Positions 48,739 to 59,378 of a stretch of DNA of 64,000 nt are shown in pieces. The first letter of the stretch is position 1. The number at the start of each line of letters is the position of its first letter. A program made the translations under genes and the position numbers. Below the pieces are notes generated by a model, which was not told the origin of the DNA, did no database searches, and was given only the letters and a program-made list of their open reading frames with translations. The stretch is from contig SVNX01000005.1 of the NCBI GenBank assembly GCA_015066665.1, positions 31,623 to 95,622 of the forward strand, given 5' to 3'. Source of the stretch: Ruminococcus sp. (GTDB lineage: Bacteria > Bacillota > Clostridia > Oscillospirales > Ruminococcaceae).

Positions 48739-49086
48739 ATGAGTAACAAGGTTCATGTAAAAACCGGTGACACCGTAGTACTGCTGACAGGCAAGTACGA
48801 TGACAAGTATAAGAACAAGGACCGCGACCTCAAGACAGGCAAGGTTCTGGAAGTAAGCCCGAAGGAGGGCAAGGTAATCGTTGAGGGCATCAACATGATT
48901 ACTAAGCACATGAAGCCTACAGCAATGGGCCAGCAGGGCAGCATTGTAAAGGCAGAGGCTCCGATCTACGCTTGCAAGGTACAGCTCGTTTGCCCCAAGT
49001 GCGGCAAGCCCACAAGAGTTGGTCACACTATTGAGGACGGCAAGAAGCTCCGTGTCTGCAAGAAGTGCGGCAAGTCTTTCGAATAA
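48739..49086 (+). CDS. rplX: 50S ribosomal protein L24
   Basis: [23 protein letters not shown] motif; [31 protein letters not shown]. Confidence 0.97.
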   Translation: MSNKVHVKTGDTVVLLTGKYDDKYKNKDRDLKTGKVLEVSPKEGKVIVEGINMITKHMKPTAMGQQGSIVKAEAPIYACKVQLVCPKCGKPTRVGHTIEDGKKLRVCKKCGKSFE

Positions 49087-49104
49087 TGTAAAGGAGAAAC
49101 GACA

Positions 49105-49644
49105 ATGGCAAGATTAAAGGAACAGTATGTCAGCACCGTTGCTCCCGCATTGATGCAGAAGTTCGGATACAAGAGCGTTATGCAGATTCCGAAGCTCGAC
49201 AAGGTAGTCATCAACGTTGGTGCCGGTGAGGCAAAGGATAACTCCAAGGTCATCGATGCAATCATGACGGATCTGGCAACAATCACCGGTCAGAAGCCGG
49301 TTGTATGCCGTGCAAAGAAGTCCGTAGCTAACTTCAAGCTGCGTGAAGGCATGCCCATTGGTGTAAAGGTTACACTGCGTGGCGAAAGAATGTACGATTT
49401 CGTTGACAAGCTGTTCAACGTAGCATTCCCCCGCGTACGTGACTTCAGAGGCATCAACGGCAACTCCTTCGACGGCAGAGGCAACTACTCCACCGGTATC
49501 AAGGAGCAGCTGATTTTCCCTGAGATCGAGTATGATAAGATCGACAAGGTTCGTGGTATGGACATCAACTTCATCACCACTGCTGAGACCGACGAAGAAG
49601 CTAAGGAACTGCTGAGACTGCTCGGCGCTCCGTTCGCTGGTTAA
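49105..49644 (+). CDS. rplE: 50S ribosomal protein L5
   Basis: [43 protein letters not shown]. Confidence 0.98.
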   Translation: MARLKEQYVSTVAPALMQKFGYKSVMQIPKLDKVVINVGAGEAKDNSKVIDAIMTDLATITGQKPVVCRAKKSVANFKLREGMPIGVKVTLRGERMYDFVDKLFNVAFPRVRDFRGINGNSFDGRGNYSTGIKEQLIFPEIEYDKIDKVRGMDINFITTAETDEEAKELLRLLGAPFAG

Positions 49645-49658
49645 TAGGAGGAAATCAA

Positions 49659-49844
49659 ATGGCTAAGAAGGCAATGATTAACAAGCAGCAGAAGACACCG
49701 AAGTTCTCCACAAGAGCATACAGCAGATGCAAGATCTGCGGCAGACCCCACGCTTACCTGAGAAAGTACGGCGTATGCCGTGTCTGCTTCAGAGAGCTGG
49801 CACATGCTGGTCAGATTCCCGGTGTTAAGAAGGCAAGCTGGTAA
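49659..49844 (+). CDS. rpsZ: 30S ribosomal protein S14 type Z
   Basis: 61 aa with [38 protein letters not shown] (two CxxC). Confidence 0.97.
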   Translation: MAKKAMINKQQKTPKFSTRAYSRCKICGRPHAYLRKYGVCRVCFRELAHAGQIPGVKKASW

Positions 49845-49867
49845 AATACAATAAGGAGGTCATTGGC

Positions 49868-50266
49868 ATGCAAATTTCAGATACAATCGCAGATCTGCTC
49901 ACAAGAATCCGTAATGCAAGCTCTGCGAAGCACGCCACGGTTGACATTCCCGCATCCAACGTGAAGAAGGCCATCACACAGATTCTCTCTGACGAGGGTT
50001 ATATCAAGGGCTTCCAGATCGTGGATGACGGTAAGCAGGGCATTATCAGAGTTACTCTGAAGTATACAGACAGCAGAACTCCGGTAATCACAGGCTTACG
50101 CAGGGTTTCCAAGCCGGGTCTGCGCATTTATTCTAGCTGCGAAGATATGCCGAAGGTTCGTAAGGGTCTGGGCATTGCAATCGTATCCACATCTAAGGGT
50201 ATCATGACTGACAAGAAGGCTCGTGAGCTGAATGTCGGCGGCGAGGTACTCGCATACATTTGGTAA
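49868..50266 (+). CDS. rpsH: 30S ribosomal protein S8
   Basis: [36 protein letters not shown]. Confidence 0.98.
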   Translation: MQISDTIADLLTRIRNASSAKHATVDIPASNVKKAITQILSDEGYIKGFQIVDDGKQGIIRVTLKYTDSRTPVITGLRRVSKPGLRIYSSCEDMPKVRKGLGIAIVSTSKGIMTDKKARELNVGGEVLAYIW

Positions 50267-50279
50267 GGAGGACATCAAC

Positions 50280-50825
50280 ATGTCAAGAATTGGTAGATTG
50301 CCGATCAGTGTTCCTGCCGGAGTAGATGTAAAGATTGCAGATAATCTGGTAACTGTAAAGGGACCTAAGGGCGAGCTGACACAGCAGTTCTCCAAGGAAC
50401 TGTCCATCGAAGTAGAAGACGGCGCTGTAAAGGTAGCACGTCCTTCTGATAACAAGAATCACAGAGCACTCCACGGTCTGACAAGATCTCTGATCGCAAA
50501 CATGATCGAGGGTGTTACAAACGGCTTCTCTAAGACACTGGAAATCGACGGTGTCGGCTACCGTGCTGCAAAGCAGGGCAACAACCTGGTAATGAACCTT
50601 GGTTTCTCTCATCAGGTAATCGTTCCCGAGATCGATGGCATCACCATCGACGTTCCGCAGCCCAACAAGATCATCGTAAGCGGTATTGACAAGCAGGTTG
50701 TTGGTCAGATCGCTGCAGAGATCCGTGAGAAGAAGCAGCCTGAGCCTTATAAGGGCAAGGGTATCCATTACCTGGGCGAGCATATTATCCGTAAGGAAGG
50801 CAAGGCCGGTAAGGGTAAGAAGTAA
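50280..50825 (+). CDS. rplF: 50S ribosomal protein L6
   Basis: MSRIGRLPISVPAGVDVKIADNLVTVKGPKGELTQ; PEPYKGKGIHYLGEHIIRKEGKAGKGKK. Confidence 0.98.
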   Translation: MSRIGRLPISVPAGVDVKIADNLVTVKGPKGELTQQFSKELSIEVEDGAVKVARPSDNKNHRALHGLTRSLIANMIEGVTNGFSKTLEIDGVGYRAAKQGNNLVMNLGFSHQVIVPEIDGITIDVPQPNKIIVSGIDKQVVGQIAAEIREKKQPEPYKGKGIHYLGEHIIRKEGKAGKGKK

Positions 50826-50843
50826 GTAAAGGAGTGAAGGGCA

Positions 50844-51203
50844 ATGATTAAGAAGTTTGATAGCAATAAAGCCAGACTTAAGAGACATCGCCGTGTTCGC
50901 ACGAAGATTTCCGGAACTCCTGAGGTTCCGCGTCTGTGCGTATTCCGCAGCACCAAGCATATCTATGCTCAGGTGATTGACGATGTGAACGGTGTCACAC
51001 TGGCAAGCGCTTCCAGCATGGTTAAGGACTTTGACGGCAACGGCGGCAACATCGAAGGTGCCACCAAGGTTGGCGAGCTGGTAGCAAAGGCTGCTCTGGC
51101 TAAGGGCATTGAGAAGGTTGTATTCGACAGAGGCGGTTATCTGTACCATGGTAGAGTACAGGCTCTCGCTGATGCTGCCCGTGAGAACGGTCTGAAGTTC
51201 TAA
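50844..51203 (+). CDS. rplR: 50S ribosomal protein L18
   Basis: [39 protein letters not shown]. Confidence 0.98.
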   Translation: MIKKFDSNKARLKRHRRVRTKISGTPEVPRLCVFRSTKHIYAQVIDDVNGVTLASASSMVKDFDGNGGNIEGATKVGELVAKAALAKGIEKVVFDRGGYLYHGRVQALADAARENGLKF

Positions 51204-51221
51204 GAGAAGGAGGGAACACGA

Positions 51222-51722
51222 TTGGCTAATATCGATACAAAAGATACAGAGCTGGTTGAAAAGGTCGTAGCCATCAACCGAGTATCCAAAACCGTAAAGG
51301 GCGGACGTATCATGAAGTTCTCCGCACTCGTAGTTGTAGGTGACGGCAACGGCACCGTAGGCTTCGGTCTTGGTAAATCCGGCGAAGTTCCGGACGCAAT
51401 CCGCAAGGGTATTGAGGATGCAAAGAAGAATCTGGTAAAGGTTCCGCTGAAGGGCACAACAATCCCTCACGAAATCGTTGGTAAGTTCGGTGCAGGCGAA
51501 GTTCTGATGCGTCCCGCTGCTCCCGGTACTGGTGTAATCGCCGGCGGTCCCGTTCGTGCGGTCATCGAGGTAGCAGGTATCAAGGATATCAGAACAAAGT
51601 CTCTGCGTTCCAACAACCCCTGCAACGTAGTAAGAGCGACCATCAATGGTCTGACTTCCTGCACTACTGTTGAAGAGGTTGCTGCAAAGCGTGGTAAGAC
51701 TGCCAAGGAAATCTTGGGTTAA
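51222..51722 (+). CDS. rpsE: 30S ribosomal protein S5 (TTG start)
   Basis: [53 protein letters not shown]. Confidence 0.98.
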   Translation: MANIDTKDTELVEKVVAINRVSKTVKGGRIMKFSALVVVGDGNGTVGFGLGKSGEVPDAIRKGIEDAKKNLVKVPLKGTTIPHEIVGKFGAGEVLMRPAAPGTGVIAGGPVRAVIEVAGIKDIRTKSLRSNNPCNVVRATINGLTSCTTVEEVAAKRGKTAKEILG

Positions 51723-51734
51723 GGAGGCAGAACA

Positions 51735-51911
51735 ATGGCTAAGAAAATTACACTGGTTAAGAGCCTCATCGGCTGCCAGAAGGATCAGATTGCCACTGCA
51801 CATGCACTTGGCTTGAAGAAGATCGGCAACACAACCGTGCAGCCGGACAATGCTGCAACAAACGGCAAGATCCACAAGATCATTCACCTCATCAAGGTTG
51901 AAGAAGCATAA
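51735..51911 (+). CDS. rpmD: 50S ribosomal protein L30
   Basis: Hand-translated [61 protein letters not shown] aaggagg. Confidence 0.96.
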   Translation: MAKKITLVKSLIGCQKDQIATAHALGLKKIGNTTVQPDNAATNGKIHKIIHLIKVEEA

Positions 51912-51927
51912 GAAGGAGGTGCTGTAA

Positions 51928-52368
51928 ATGCAGATTCATGAACTCGTACCGGCAGTGGACTCCACCAAGGCTCGCAAGCGTGTAGGCCGTGGTCATGGTT
52001 CCGGTAACGGTAAGACCGCAGGTAAGGGTCACAAGGGCCAGAATGCTCGTTCCGGCGGCGGCGTTAGAATCGGTTTCGAAGGCGGTCAGATGCCTCTTGC
52101 AAGAAGAATCCCCAAGAGAGGCTTCAACAATATCTTCAGAACAACATACGCAACAGTGAATGTTGGTGATCTGAATAAGTTCACAGACGGCACAGTCGTA
52201 GATACTGAGCTGCTTTGCGCAAGCGGTCTGGTTAAGAAGGTTTGCGACGGCGTGAAAATTCTCGGCGAGGGTGAGCTCACTGCAAAGCTGACAGTAAAGG
52301 CTGCAAAGTTTACTAAGAGTGCTGCTGAGAAAATTGAGAAGGCAGGCGGGAAAGCAGAGGTGATCTGA
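51928..52368 (+). CDS. rplO: 50S ribosomal protein L15
   Basis: [53 protein letters not shown]. Confidence 0.98.
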   Translation: MQIHELVPAVDSTKARKRVGRGHGSGNGKTAGKGHKGQNARSGGGVRIGFEGGQMPLARRIPKRGFNNIFRTTYATVNVGDLNKFTDGTVVDTELLCASGLVKKVCDGVKILGEGELTAKLTVKAAKFTKSAAEKIEKAGGKAEVI

Positions 52369-52369
52369 G

Positions 52370-53707
52370 GTGTTTCAGACACTTAAAAGTGCTTGGGGCA
52401 TGCCGGAGATCCGTAAAAAGTTTCTCTATACGCTCCTCATGATCATTGTATTCAGACTCGGCAGTGCCATCACTGTTCCGTTTCTGGATCTGGCCACCGT
52501 ACAGACCTGGATCGAAGGTTACGCAACGGACGGTAACTTCCTTGAGTACCTTAACGTCCTCACCGGTGGTGCGCTTTCCAAAGCAACTGTTTTCTCCCTT
52601 TCAATTACTCCCTATATTAACTCGTCAATTATCATTCAGCTGCTGACCTATGCACTCCCGCCTCTTGAGCGTTTGCAGGAAGAAGGCGAGGAGGGCCGTA
52701 AGGTTCTCAACAAGATTACAGCGTATCTTGCGCTGGCACTGTCCCTGTTCATGTCCATCGCATACTTCCTTACACTGCGCAACAGTGCAAAGGCTGTATC
52801 GTACACAACAGGTGCTGAGGGCTGGTTTGCAGCCATCGTAATTGTAGCATGTTTCACCGCTGGTGCAATGTTCGTCGTTTGGATGGGCAACCGCATCAAC
52901 GACAAGGGTATCGGTAATGGTATCTCCATGATCCTCTTTGCCGGTATCGTAGCAAGATTCCCCCAGGATATCATGACTCTGATCAACTTCGCAAGAGCTG
53001 ATCTGGCCAAGAACTTCTTCATGGCCATCCTGATTGCCGTTGGCTTCGTTGCAATGATCGGCTTTGTCGTATTCATGAACGAGGCTGAGCGCAGAATTCC
53101 GATCCAGTACGCAAAGCGTGTTGTCGGCAGAAAGCAGTTCGGCGGTCAGAACACCCATATCCCGATTAAGGTCTGCATGAGCGGCGTTATGCCGATCATC
53201 TTCGCAATGGCATTTATGTCACTGCCCGCAACCATCAGTATGTTTGTTGAGCCCAAGGCTACCCTCGAGGCAGCTCAGGATGCAGGAACCGGTGCTGTGA
53301 TCTATTATCACTTCATCAACTTCTTCAAGACAACAAACTGGGGTTACGCAGTCCTGTATCTCATCCTGATTATTGCGTTCAATTATTTCTATGTATCCAT
53401 GCAGTACAATCCTGTTGAGATTGCCAATAATCTGCGCCAGAATAACGGCGGCATCCCCGGTTACAGACCCGGTAAGCCCACTTCCGATTATATCCAGAGA
53501 GTGCTCTCCAAGATCACCCTGGTTGGTGCGATCTTCCTTGGTATCATCGCAATTATCCCGATTGCTCTGCAGTGGTATGATCAGACGCTCGCTTCCCTGT
53601 CCATGGGTGGTACATCCCTGCTGATCGTGGTAAGCGTTGCGCTGGAAACTGTTCGTACTCTGGAATCCCAGATGATGATGCGTCATCACAAGGGCTTCTT
53701 AGGATAA
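52370..53707 (+). CDS. secY: Preprotein translocase subunit SecY (GTG start)
   Basis: Ten hydrophobic segments; GNRINDKGIGNGISMILFAGIVARFP; RRIPIQYAKRVVGRK. Confidence 0.98.
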   Translation: MFQTLKSAWGMPEIRKKFLYTLLMIIVFRLGSAITVPFLDLATVQTWIEGYATDGNFLEYLNVLTGGALSKATVFSLSITPYINSSIIIQLLTYALPPLERLQEEGEEGRKVLNKITAYLALALSLFMSIAYFLTLRNSAKAVSYTTGAEGWFAAIVIVACFTAGAMFVVWMGNRINDKGIGNGISMILFAGIVARFPQDIMTLINFARADLAKNFFMAILIAVGFVAMIGFVVFMNEAERRIPIQYAKRVVGRKQFGGQNTHIPIKVCMSGVMPIIFAMAFMSLPATISMFVEPKATLEAAQDAGTGAVIYYHFINFFKTTNWGYAVLYLILIIAFNYFYVSMQYNPVEIANNLRQNNGGIPGYRPGKPTSDYIQRVLSKITLVGAIFLGIIAIIPIALQWYDQTLASLSMGGTSLLIVVSVALETVRTLESQMMMRHHKGFLG

Positions 53708-53719
53708 GGAGGGGCATCT

Positions 53720-54361
53720 ATGAATCTGATTTTACTCGGTGCGCCCGGCGCAGGCAAGGGCACACAGGCAGAGGTTATCTCCGAAGCACTGAATATCCCG
53801 CAGATCTCTACGGGCAACATGCTGCGTGAGGCTGTAAAGAACGGTACTGAGTACGGTCTGAAGGCAAAGGCAGCTATGGACAGCGGTGCACTGGTTTCTG
53901 ATGATATCGTAATCGGTATTCTGAAGGACCGTATTGCAGCAGATGACTGCCAGAATGGTTTTATCCTCGATGGCTTCCCGAGAACTGTTCCGCAGGCTGA
54001 GGCACTCGATGAAATGGGTGTCCGCATTGACAAGGTTCTTGAGATCTTCGTGGATGATGAAACAATCAAGACTCGTGTATCCGGCAGAAGAGTCTGCGAG
54101 GGCTGCGGCGCAACCTATCATGTGCTGTATAAGCCTTCCAAGACTGAGGGTACATGTGATAAGTGCGGTGCCAACACCATCATCCGTAAGGATGACCAGC
54201 CGGAAACGGTTCTGGATCGTCTGGCTGTATATCACAAGCAGACAGCACCGCTTAAGGATTACTATGAAGCGCAGGGCAAGCTCGACACTGTCATCGGACA
54301 GGAAGAGGTTGCTGACACGGTGAAGCTGACACTGAAGGCTGTGGGGGCTGACACCGAATGA
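53720..54361 (+). CDS. adk: Adenylate kinase (zinc-type lid)
   Basis: [24 protein letters not shown]; lid C-x2-[27 protein letters not shown]. Confidence 0.98.
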   Translation: MNLILLGAPGAGKGTQAEVISEALNIPQISTGNMLREAVKNGTEYGLKAKAAMDSGALVSDDIVIGILKDRIAADDCQNGFILDGFPRTVPQAEALDEMGVRIDKVLEIFVDDETIKTRVSGRRVCEGCGATYHVLYKPSKTEGTCDKCGANTIIRKDDQPETVLDRLAVYHKQTAPLKDYYEAQGKLDTVIGQEEVADTVKLTLKAVGADTE

Positions 54362-55116
54362 GTATCACCATTAAATCTAAGACAGATCTAATGAAAATGC
54401 GTGAGGCCGGAAGGATTGCCGGAAGAGCTCTTCAGCTCGCCGGGCAGTCCGTCAGACCCGGCATGACTACTAAGGAACTCGACAAAATTATCCATGATTA
54501 CATCGTAGGATGCGGTGCCTACCCGTCCTTCCTCGGACTGTATGGCTTCCCCGGAAGTGCATGCATCTCGATCAATGATGAGATCATTCATGGAATCCCG
54601 AGTGCAAAGCGAAAGCTGCAGGCAGGGGATATCGTCAGTGTGGATCTGGGAGCACAGCTTAACGGCTTCCATTCCGATACCTGTGCAACCTTTGCCGTGG
54701 GCAAAATTTCAGCAGAGGCACAAGCTTTGCTTGATGTCACAAAGGCAGCACTGGAAGCGGGCATTGCAAAAGCAGTTGTGGATGCAAGAGTCAGCGACAT
54801 CTCCGGTGCAGTCGAAGAATACTGTACTTCACGTGGGTATGGTGTTGTCAGGGAGTACTGCGGACACGGCATCGGCAGGGAAGTGCATGAAGCGCCGGAG
54901 ATCCCCAATTATGTCACTCCCGGAAGAAACGGCGTAAAGCTGCAGGCAGGTATGGTCATCTGTATTGAACCGATGATCAATGCCGGCAAGGCAGCCATCC
55001 GCCAGTGCAAGGACGGCTGGACGGTAAGAACCCGTGACGGAAGTCTTTCCGCACATTTTGAACACGAAGTAGCGATCACACCGGATGGTCCGGTGATCAT
55101 GACGGATCCGAACTGA
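54358..55116 (+). CDS. map: Methionine aminopeptidase type I
   Basis: [56 protein letters not shown]. Confidence 0.97.
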   Translation: MSITIKSKTDLMKMREAGRIAGRALQLAGQSVRPGMTTKELDKIIHDYIVGCGAYPSFLGLYGFPGSACISINDEIIHGIPSAKRKLQAGDIVSVDLGAQLNGFHSDTCATFAVGKISAEAQALLDVTKAALEAGIAKAVVDARVSDISGAVEEYCTSRGYGVVREYCGHGIGREVHEAPEIPNYVTPGRNGVKLQAGMVICIEPMINAGKAAIRQCKDGWTVRTRDGSLSAHFEHEVAITPDGPVIMTDPN

Positions 55117-55367
55117 TGCAGCTGACAGAAGGTATGGTGGTTTGTGCGACCGCCGGAAAAGAAAAGGGCAGCTTTATGGTTGTCACACAGCTGGACGGCA
55201 ATGCCGTGTATCTGGCTGACGGAAAGCACAGAACGCTCAATAAGCCAAAGCGCAAGAATGTCAAGCACATTCAGCTCACACGCAAAGTCCTCGTTCTTGA
55301 GGGGCTGACCGACAGAGCACTGCGCCGTAAGCTGCAGGAACGCGATGCACAACTGGAGGGTATTTGA
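55116..55367 (+). CDS. KOW-domain RNA-binding protein (L14e-like)
   Basis: [53 protein letters not shown]; located between map and infA as in other Clostridia. Confidence 0.8.
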   Translation: MQLTEGMVVCATAGKEKGSFMVVTQLDGNAVYLADGKHRTLNKPKRKNVKHIQLTRKVLVLEGLTDRALRRKLQERDAQLEGI

Positions 55368-55368
55368 T

Positions 55369-55587
55369 TTGTCAAAAGAAGATTTGATTGAAGTTGAAGG
55401 TGTCGTTCTGGAAGCACTGCCGAACGCAATGTTCCGCGTAGAGCTGCCGAACAAGCACGTCATTCTGGCTCATGTGTCCGGTAAACTGAGAATGAACTAT
55501 ATCCGTATCGTTCCCGGTGATAAGGTGAAGATTGAAATGTCACCCTATGATCTGACAAAGGGCCGTATCACATGGAGAGCCAAGTAA
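55369..55587 (+). CDS. infA: Translation initiation factor IF-1 (TTG start)
   Basis: [75 protein letters not shown] ggaggg before TTG 55369. Confidence 0.97.
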   Translation: MSKEDLIEVEGVVLEALPNAMFRVELPNKHVILAHVSGKLRMNYIRIVPGDKVKIEMSPYDLTKGRITWRAK

Positions 55588-55758
<171 letters not shown>

Positions 55759-55788
55759 GCCCGACAGCATTGGAGGTGTAATTCATCA

Positions 55789-56157
55789 ATGGCAAGAATT
55801 TCAGGTATTGACCTTCCCAAGGAGAAGAGAGTTGAGATCGGCCTGACCTATATCTATGGTATCGGTCGTCCCACAGCAACTAAGATTCTTGAGGCTACAG
55901 GTGTAAATCCGGATACTCGAGTTAAGGATCTGAGCGAAGAGGACGTAGCTAAGCTGCGTGACTATATCGACGCCAACCTGACTGTTGAGGGTGATCTTCG
56001 TCGTGAAGTTGCTCTGAACATCAAGAGACTGATCGAAATCGGCTGCTACAGAGGCATCCGCCACAGAAAGGGCCTGCCGGTAAGAGGTCAGCGTACAAAG
56101 ACCAACGCAAGAACACGCAAGGGTCCGGTTAAGACAATTGCGAATAAGAAGAAGTAA
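55789..56157 (+). CDS. rpsM: 30S ribosomal protein S13
   Basis: [48 protein letters not shown]. Confidence 0.98.
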   Translation: MARISGIDLPKEKRVEIGLTYIYGIGRPTATKILEATGVNPDTRVKDLSEEDVAKLRDYIDANLTVEGDLRREVALNIKRLIEIGCYRGIRHRKGLPVRGQRTKTNARTRKGPVKTIANKKK

Positions 56158-56171
56158 GGAGGGCGATTTCT

Positions 56172-56576
56172 TTGGCACAGCAGAAGGGTAAAAAGGTGAC
56201 TACTGTACGCCGCCGCAGAGAGCGTAAGAATATCGAAAGCGGTGCAGTACACATTCAGTCCACTTTTAACAACACAATCGTGACAATCACAGACACACAG
56301 GGCAATACCATTTCCTGGGCAAGTGCTGGTGAGCTTGGCTTCCGTGGTTCCAGAAAGTCCACTCCCTTTGCAGCTCAGACAGCAGCAGAAACAGCTGCTA
56401 AGGCTGCTATGGAACATGGCCTGAAGACTGTAGAAGTTTATGTTAAGGGTCCTGGCAGCGGTCGTGAGGCTGCAATTCGTGCACTGCAGACTGTAGGTCT
56501 GGAAGTTCGCATGATCAAGGATGTCACACCGATTCCGCACAATGGTTGCCGTCCGCCTAAGAGACGCCGCGTCTAA
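56172..56576 (+). CDS. rpsK: 30S ribosomal protein S11 (TTG start)
   Basis: [51 protein letters not shown]. Confidence 0.98.
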   Translation: MAQQKGKKVTTVRRRRERKNIESGAVHIQSTFNNTIVTITDTQGNTISWASAGELGFRGSRKSTPFAAQTAAETAAKAAMEHGLKTVEVYVKGPGSGREAAIRALQTVGLEVRMIKDVTPIPHNGCRPPKRRRV

Positions 56577-56592
56577 TTGGAGGTACAAGAAT

Positions 56593-57189
56593 ATGGCAGT
56601 AAATAAAGATCCGATTCTGAAGAGATGCAGATATCTGGGTATCAGCCCGATGGTAATGGGTATCAACAAGCAGTCCAACCGCAATCCCAACGCTAACAGC
56701 CGTAAGAAGGTTTCTGAATACGGTATGCAGCTGAAGGAAAAGCAGAAGCTGAAGTTCATCTATGGCGTAATGGAAAAGCCTTTCCGTCACTACTTTGAGC
56801 TGGCTTCCAAGATGGAGGGCAAGGCTGGTGACAACCTGATCACTGTTCTCGAGTCCAGACTGGACAACGTAGCTTACCGTATGGGTATGGCACTGACAAG
56901 ACGTGAAGCAAGACAGCTGGTAACTCATGGTCATTTCCTCGTAAATGGCAGCAGAGTTGACATTCCTTCCTACCGCGTATCCGTAGGCGACGAGATCGTT
57001 GTTTGCGAGAAGAGCAGAAGCAGTGTGAAGTTCAAGGATCTGGTTGAGCAGACACAGGGCAGAACTGTTCCGCTCTGGCTGGATGTCAACAAGGAGGCTT
57101 TCTCTGCTAAGGTAACAAGACTCCCCAATCCTGAGGATCTTGATTACGAGGTAGAGGCACACCTGATCGTCGAGCTGTACTCCAAGTAA
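56593..57189 (+). CDS. rpsD: 30S ribosomal protein S4
   Basis: S4 domain ESRLDNVAYRMGMALTRREARQLVTHGHFLVNGSRVDIPSYRV; RBS ggaggt before ATG 56593. Confidence 0.97.
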   Translation: MAVNKDPILKRCRYLGISPMVMGINKQSNRNPNANSRKKVSEYGMQLKEKQKLKFIYGVMEKPFRHYFELASKMEGKAGDNLITVLESRLDNVAYRMGMALTRREARQLVTHGHFLVNGSRVDIPSYRVSVGDEIVVCEKSRSSVKFKDLVEQTQGRTVPLWLDVNKEAFSAKVTRLPNPEDLDYEVEAHLIVELYSK

Positions 57190-57253
57190 TACGTAATTAC
57201 TTGCGGACGCTTGGTAAAACGAACAAAAGTAATTGCGAAATAGGAGGGTTTAC

Positions 57254-58210
57254 ATGCTTGAAAAAATTGAGAAGCCGAAAATTGATGCCCTTGAGCTGAG
57301 AGCCGACGGCAAGTACGGCAAGTTCGTTCTGGCACCGCTTGAGCGGGGCTACGGAATCACTCTTGGCAACAGTCTCAGACGAGTTCTCCTCTCCTCCCTG
57401 CCCGGTGTGGCTGTCAATTATGTAAAGATTGATGGTGTGCATCACGAGCTTTCCACAATTCCGGGTGTTAAGGAAGATGTGACAGAAATCATCCTGAGCC
57501 TGAAGGGTCTGACCGCAAAGCTTTACGGCGACGGCCCCAAGACGGTTTCCATCGACGCTGAGGGCGAATGTGAAGTCACAGCCGGCGATATTAAAGCAGA
57601 TTCCGAAGTCAACATTCTCGACCCCGGTATGCACATTGCAACACTGGGTAAGGATGCAAAGCTTCGTATGGAAATTACCATTGACAGAGGCAGAGGTTAT
57701 GTTTCTGCAGAGCGCAACAAGCAGCAGATGCCCGATATGCCCATCGATGTAATTGCCGTAGACAGCATTTATACTCCTGTTTTGAAGGTGAACTACACCG
57801 TAGAGGACACCCGTCTCGGTCAGGTCACCGACTATGATAAGCTGACAATGGAAGTATGGACCGATGGTACCATCTCCGCAAAGGAAGCATTATCACAGGC
57901 AGCCAATCTCCTCAACGAGCATCTGAAGCTGTTCGTCGATCTTTCTGACGAGCCGTGTATTACAGAAGTCCTGGTTGAAAAGGACGACAAGGGTAAGGAA
58001 AAGATCCTTGCGATGACCATTGAGGAACTTGACTTGTCAGTACGTTCCTTCAACTGCTTGAAGCGTGCTGGCATCAATACCGTGGACGACTTGATCAACA
58101 AGTCTGAGGAAGAAATGATGAAGGTGCGTAACCTCGGTAAGAAGTCCTTCGATGAGGTGAAGGAGAAGCTCCAGTCTCTGGGCTTCGACCTCTCCTCTGA
58201 AGAGGAATAA
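57254..58210 (+). CDS. rpoA: RNA polymerase alpha subunit
   Basis: [32 protein letters not shown]; alpha-[26 protein letters not shown]. Confidence 0.98.
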   Translation: MLEKIEKPKIDALELRADGKYGKFVLAPLERGYGITLGNSLRRVLLSSLPGVAVNYVKIDGVHHELSTIPGVKEDVTEIILSLKGLTAKLYGDGPKTVSIDAEGECEVTAGDIKADSEVNILDPGMHIATLGKDAKLRMEITIDRGRGYVSAERNKQQMPDMPIDVIAVDSIYTPVLKVNYTVEDTRLGQVTDYDKLTMEVWTDGTISAKEALSQAANLLNEHLKLFVDLSDEPCITEVLVEKDDKGKEKILAMTIEELDLSVRSFNCLKRAGINTVDDLINKSEEEMMKVRNLGKKSFDEVKEKLQSLGFDLSSEEE

Positions 58211-58279
58211 CGCATCTGATAAAATAGGATACCCGATGGGGCAAAGCCTCTCTCGGTTTGAGTAAAGGAGTGAATTACA

Positions 58280-58624
58280 ATGCCGGGTACAAGAAAATTG
58301 GGCAGAACAACCGCACACAGAACAGCTATGCTGAGAGCTATGGTAACTTTCCTGCTGGAGAACGGCCAGGTAGAGACCACAGTCACAAGAGCTAAGGAAG
58401 TTCGTGCAGTTGCAGAAAAGATGATTACTCTGGGCAAGAATACTGACCTGCACAGCAAGCGTCAGGTATTCGCATATGTCACAAAGGAAAGCGTTGCTAA
58501 GAAGCTGATGGATGAGATCGCTCCCAAGTACGCTGACCGCAACGGTGGTTACACACAGATCATCAAGATCGGTCCCCGCCGTGGCGATGCTGCTGAAATG
58601 GCAATCATCAAGCTGGTTGACTAA
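58280..58624 (+). CDS. rplQ: 50S ribosomal protein L17
   Basis: [42 protein letters not shown]. Confidence 0.98.
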   Translation: MPGTRKLGRTTAHRTAMLRAMVTFLLENGQVETTVTRAKEVRAVAEKMITLGKNTDLHSKRQVFAYVTKESVAKKLMDEIAPKYADRNGGYTQIIKIGPRRGDAAEMAIIKLVD

Positions 58625-58683
58625 TTTATGATACCAAGAACCCGTCCTGTCAAGGGCGGGTTCTGTTCTTTATGGAGGTTCAC

Positions 58684-59337
58684 ATGCAGAAATTGAGATA
58701 TGATGCGGCCGTTTTTGATATGGATGGTCTGCTGCTCGATACCGAACGAATCGTGAATCAGGCATGGGATGAAGCGGCTAAGCGAACCGGATTTGCCGAT
58801 GTAGCCCATGCAAAGCGTTCCTGCCTCGGTCTCAATGAGGCGAGCACAAGACAGTTTTTCTTGGAAACCTACGGTGCAGAGTTCGATTATGACACATTCC
58901 GGACGCTGACGAGAAAGCTCGCACACGAGGTGCTTGATGTGCATGTGCCTGTGAAAACGGGGGCAAAGGCGTTCCTTGCTGCGCTGCGTGAGAAGGGAAT
59001 CCCCTGTGCCGTTGCAAGCTCCACACGCGAGGCCACAGTGCGGGATCAGCTGGACAGGGCAGAGCTTCTCTGCTATTTTGATGCAGTGATCACCGGTGAT
59101 ATGGTCACAAAGGGCAAGCCCGATCCCGAAATCTACCTGAAGGCCGCAGCGGCACTGAACGTGACGCCCGCAAGCTGTCTTGCGTTCGAGGATTCTTTGA
59201 ATGGCCTGCGCAGTGCCCATGCAGCAGGGATGCATACAGTGCATATCCCCGATCAGGTGCCGGCAGATGAACGAACAGCAGCTGTGGCAGAACTGTACTA
59301 TGACTCGCTTCTGCAGGCAATGGAAGAACTGATATAA
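58684..59337 (+). CDS. HAD family hydrolase (beta-phosphoglucomutase-like)
   Basis: DAAVFDMDGLLLDTERIV; KGKPDPEIYLKAA; LAFEDSLNGLRSAHAAG; start with RBS tggagg at 58684. Confidence 0.92.
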   Translation: MQKLRYDAAVFDMDGLLLDTERIVNQAWDEAAKRTGFADVAHAKRSCLGLNEASTRQFFLETYGAEFDYDTFRTLTRKLAHEVLDVHVPVKTGAKAFLAALREKGIPCAVASSTREATVRDQLDRAELLCYFDAVITGDMVTKGKPDPEIYLKAAAALNVTPASCLAFEDSLNGLRSAHAAGMHTVHIPDQVPADERTAAVAELYYDSLLQAMEELI

Positions 59338-59367
59338 AAAAATCCCGCCTTTTCAGGCGGGATTTTT
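59337..59367 (+). terminator. Terminator (possibly bidirectional) between HAD and GH5 genes
   Basis: AAAAAATCCCGCC-ttttca-GGCGGGATTTTT. Confidence 0.8.
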
Positions 59368-59378
59368 GATTTACGAAT

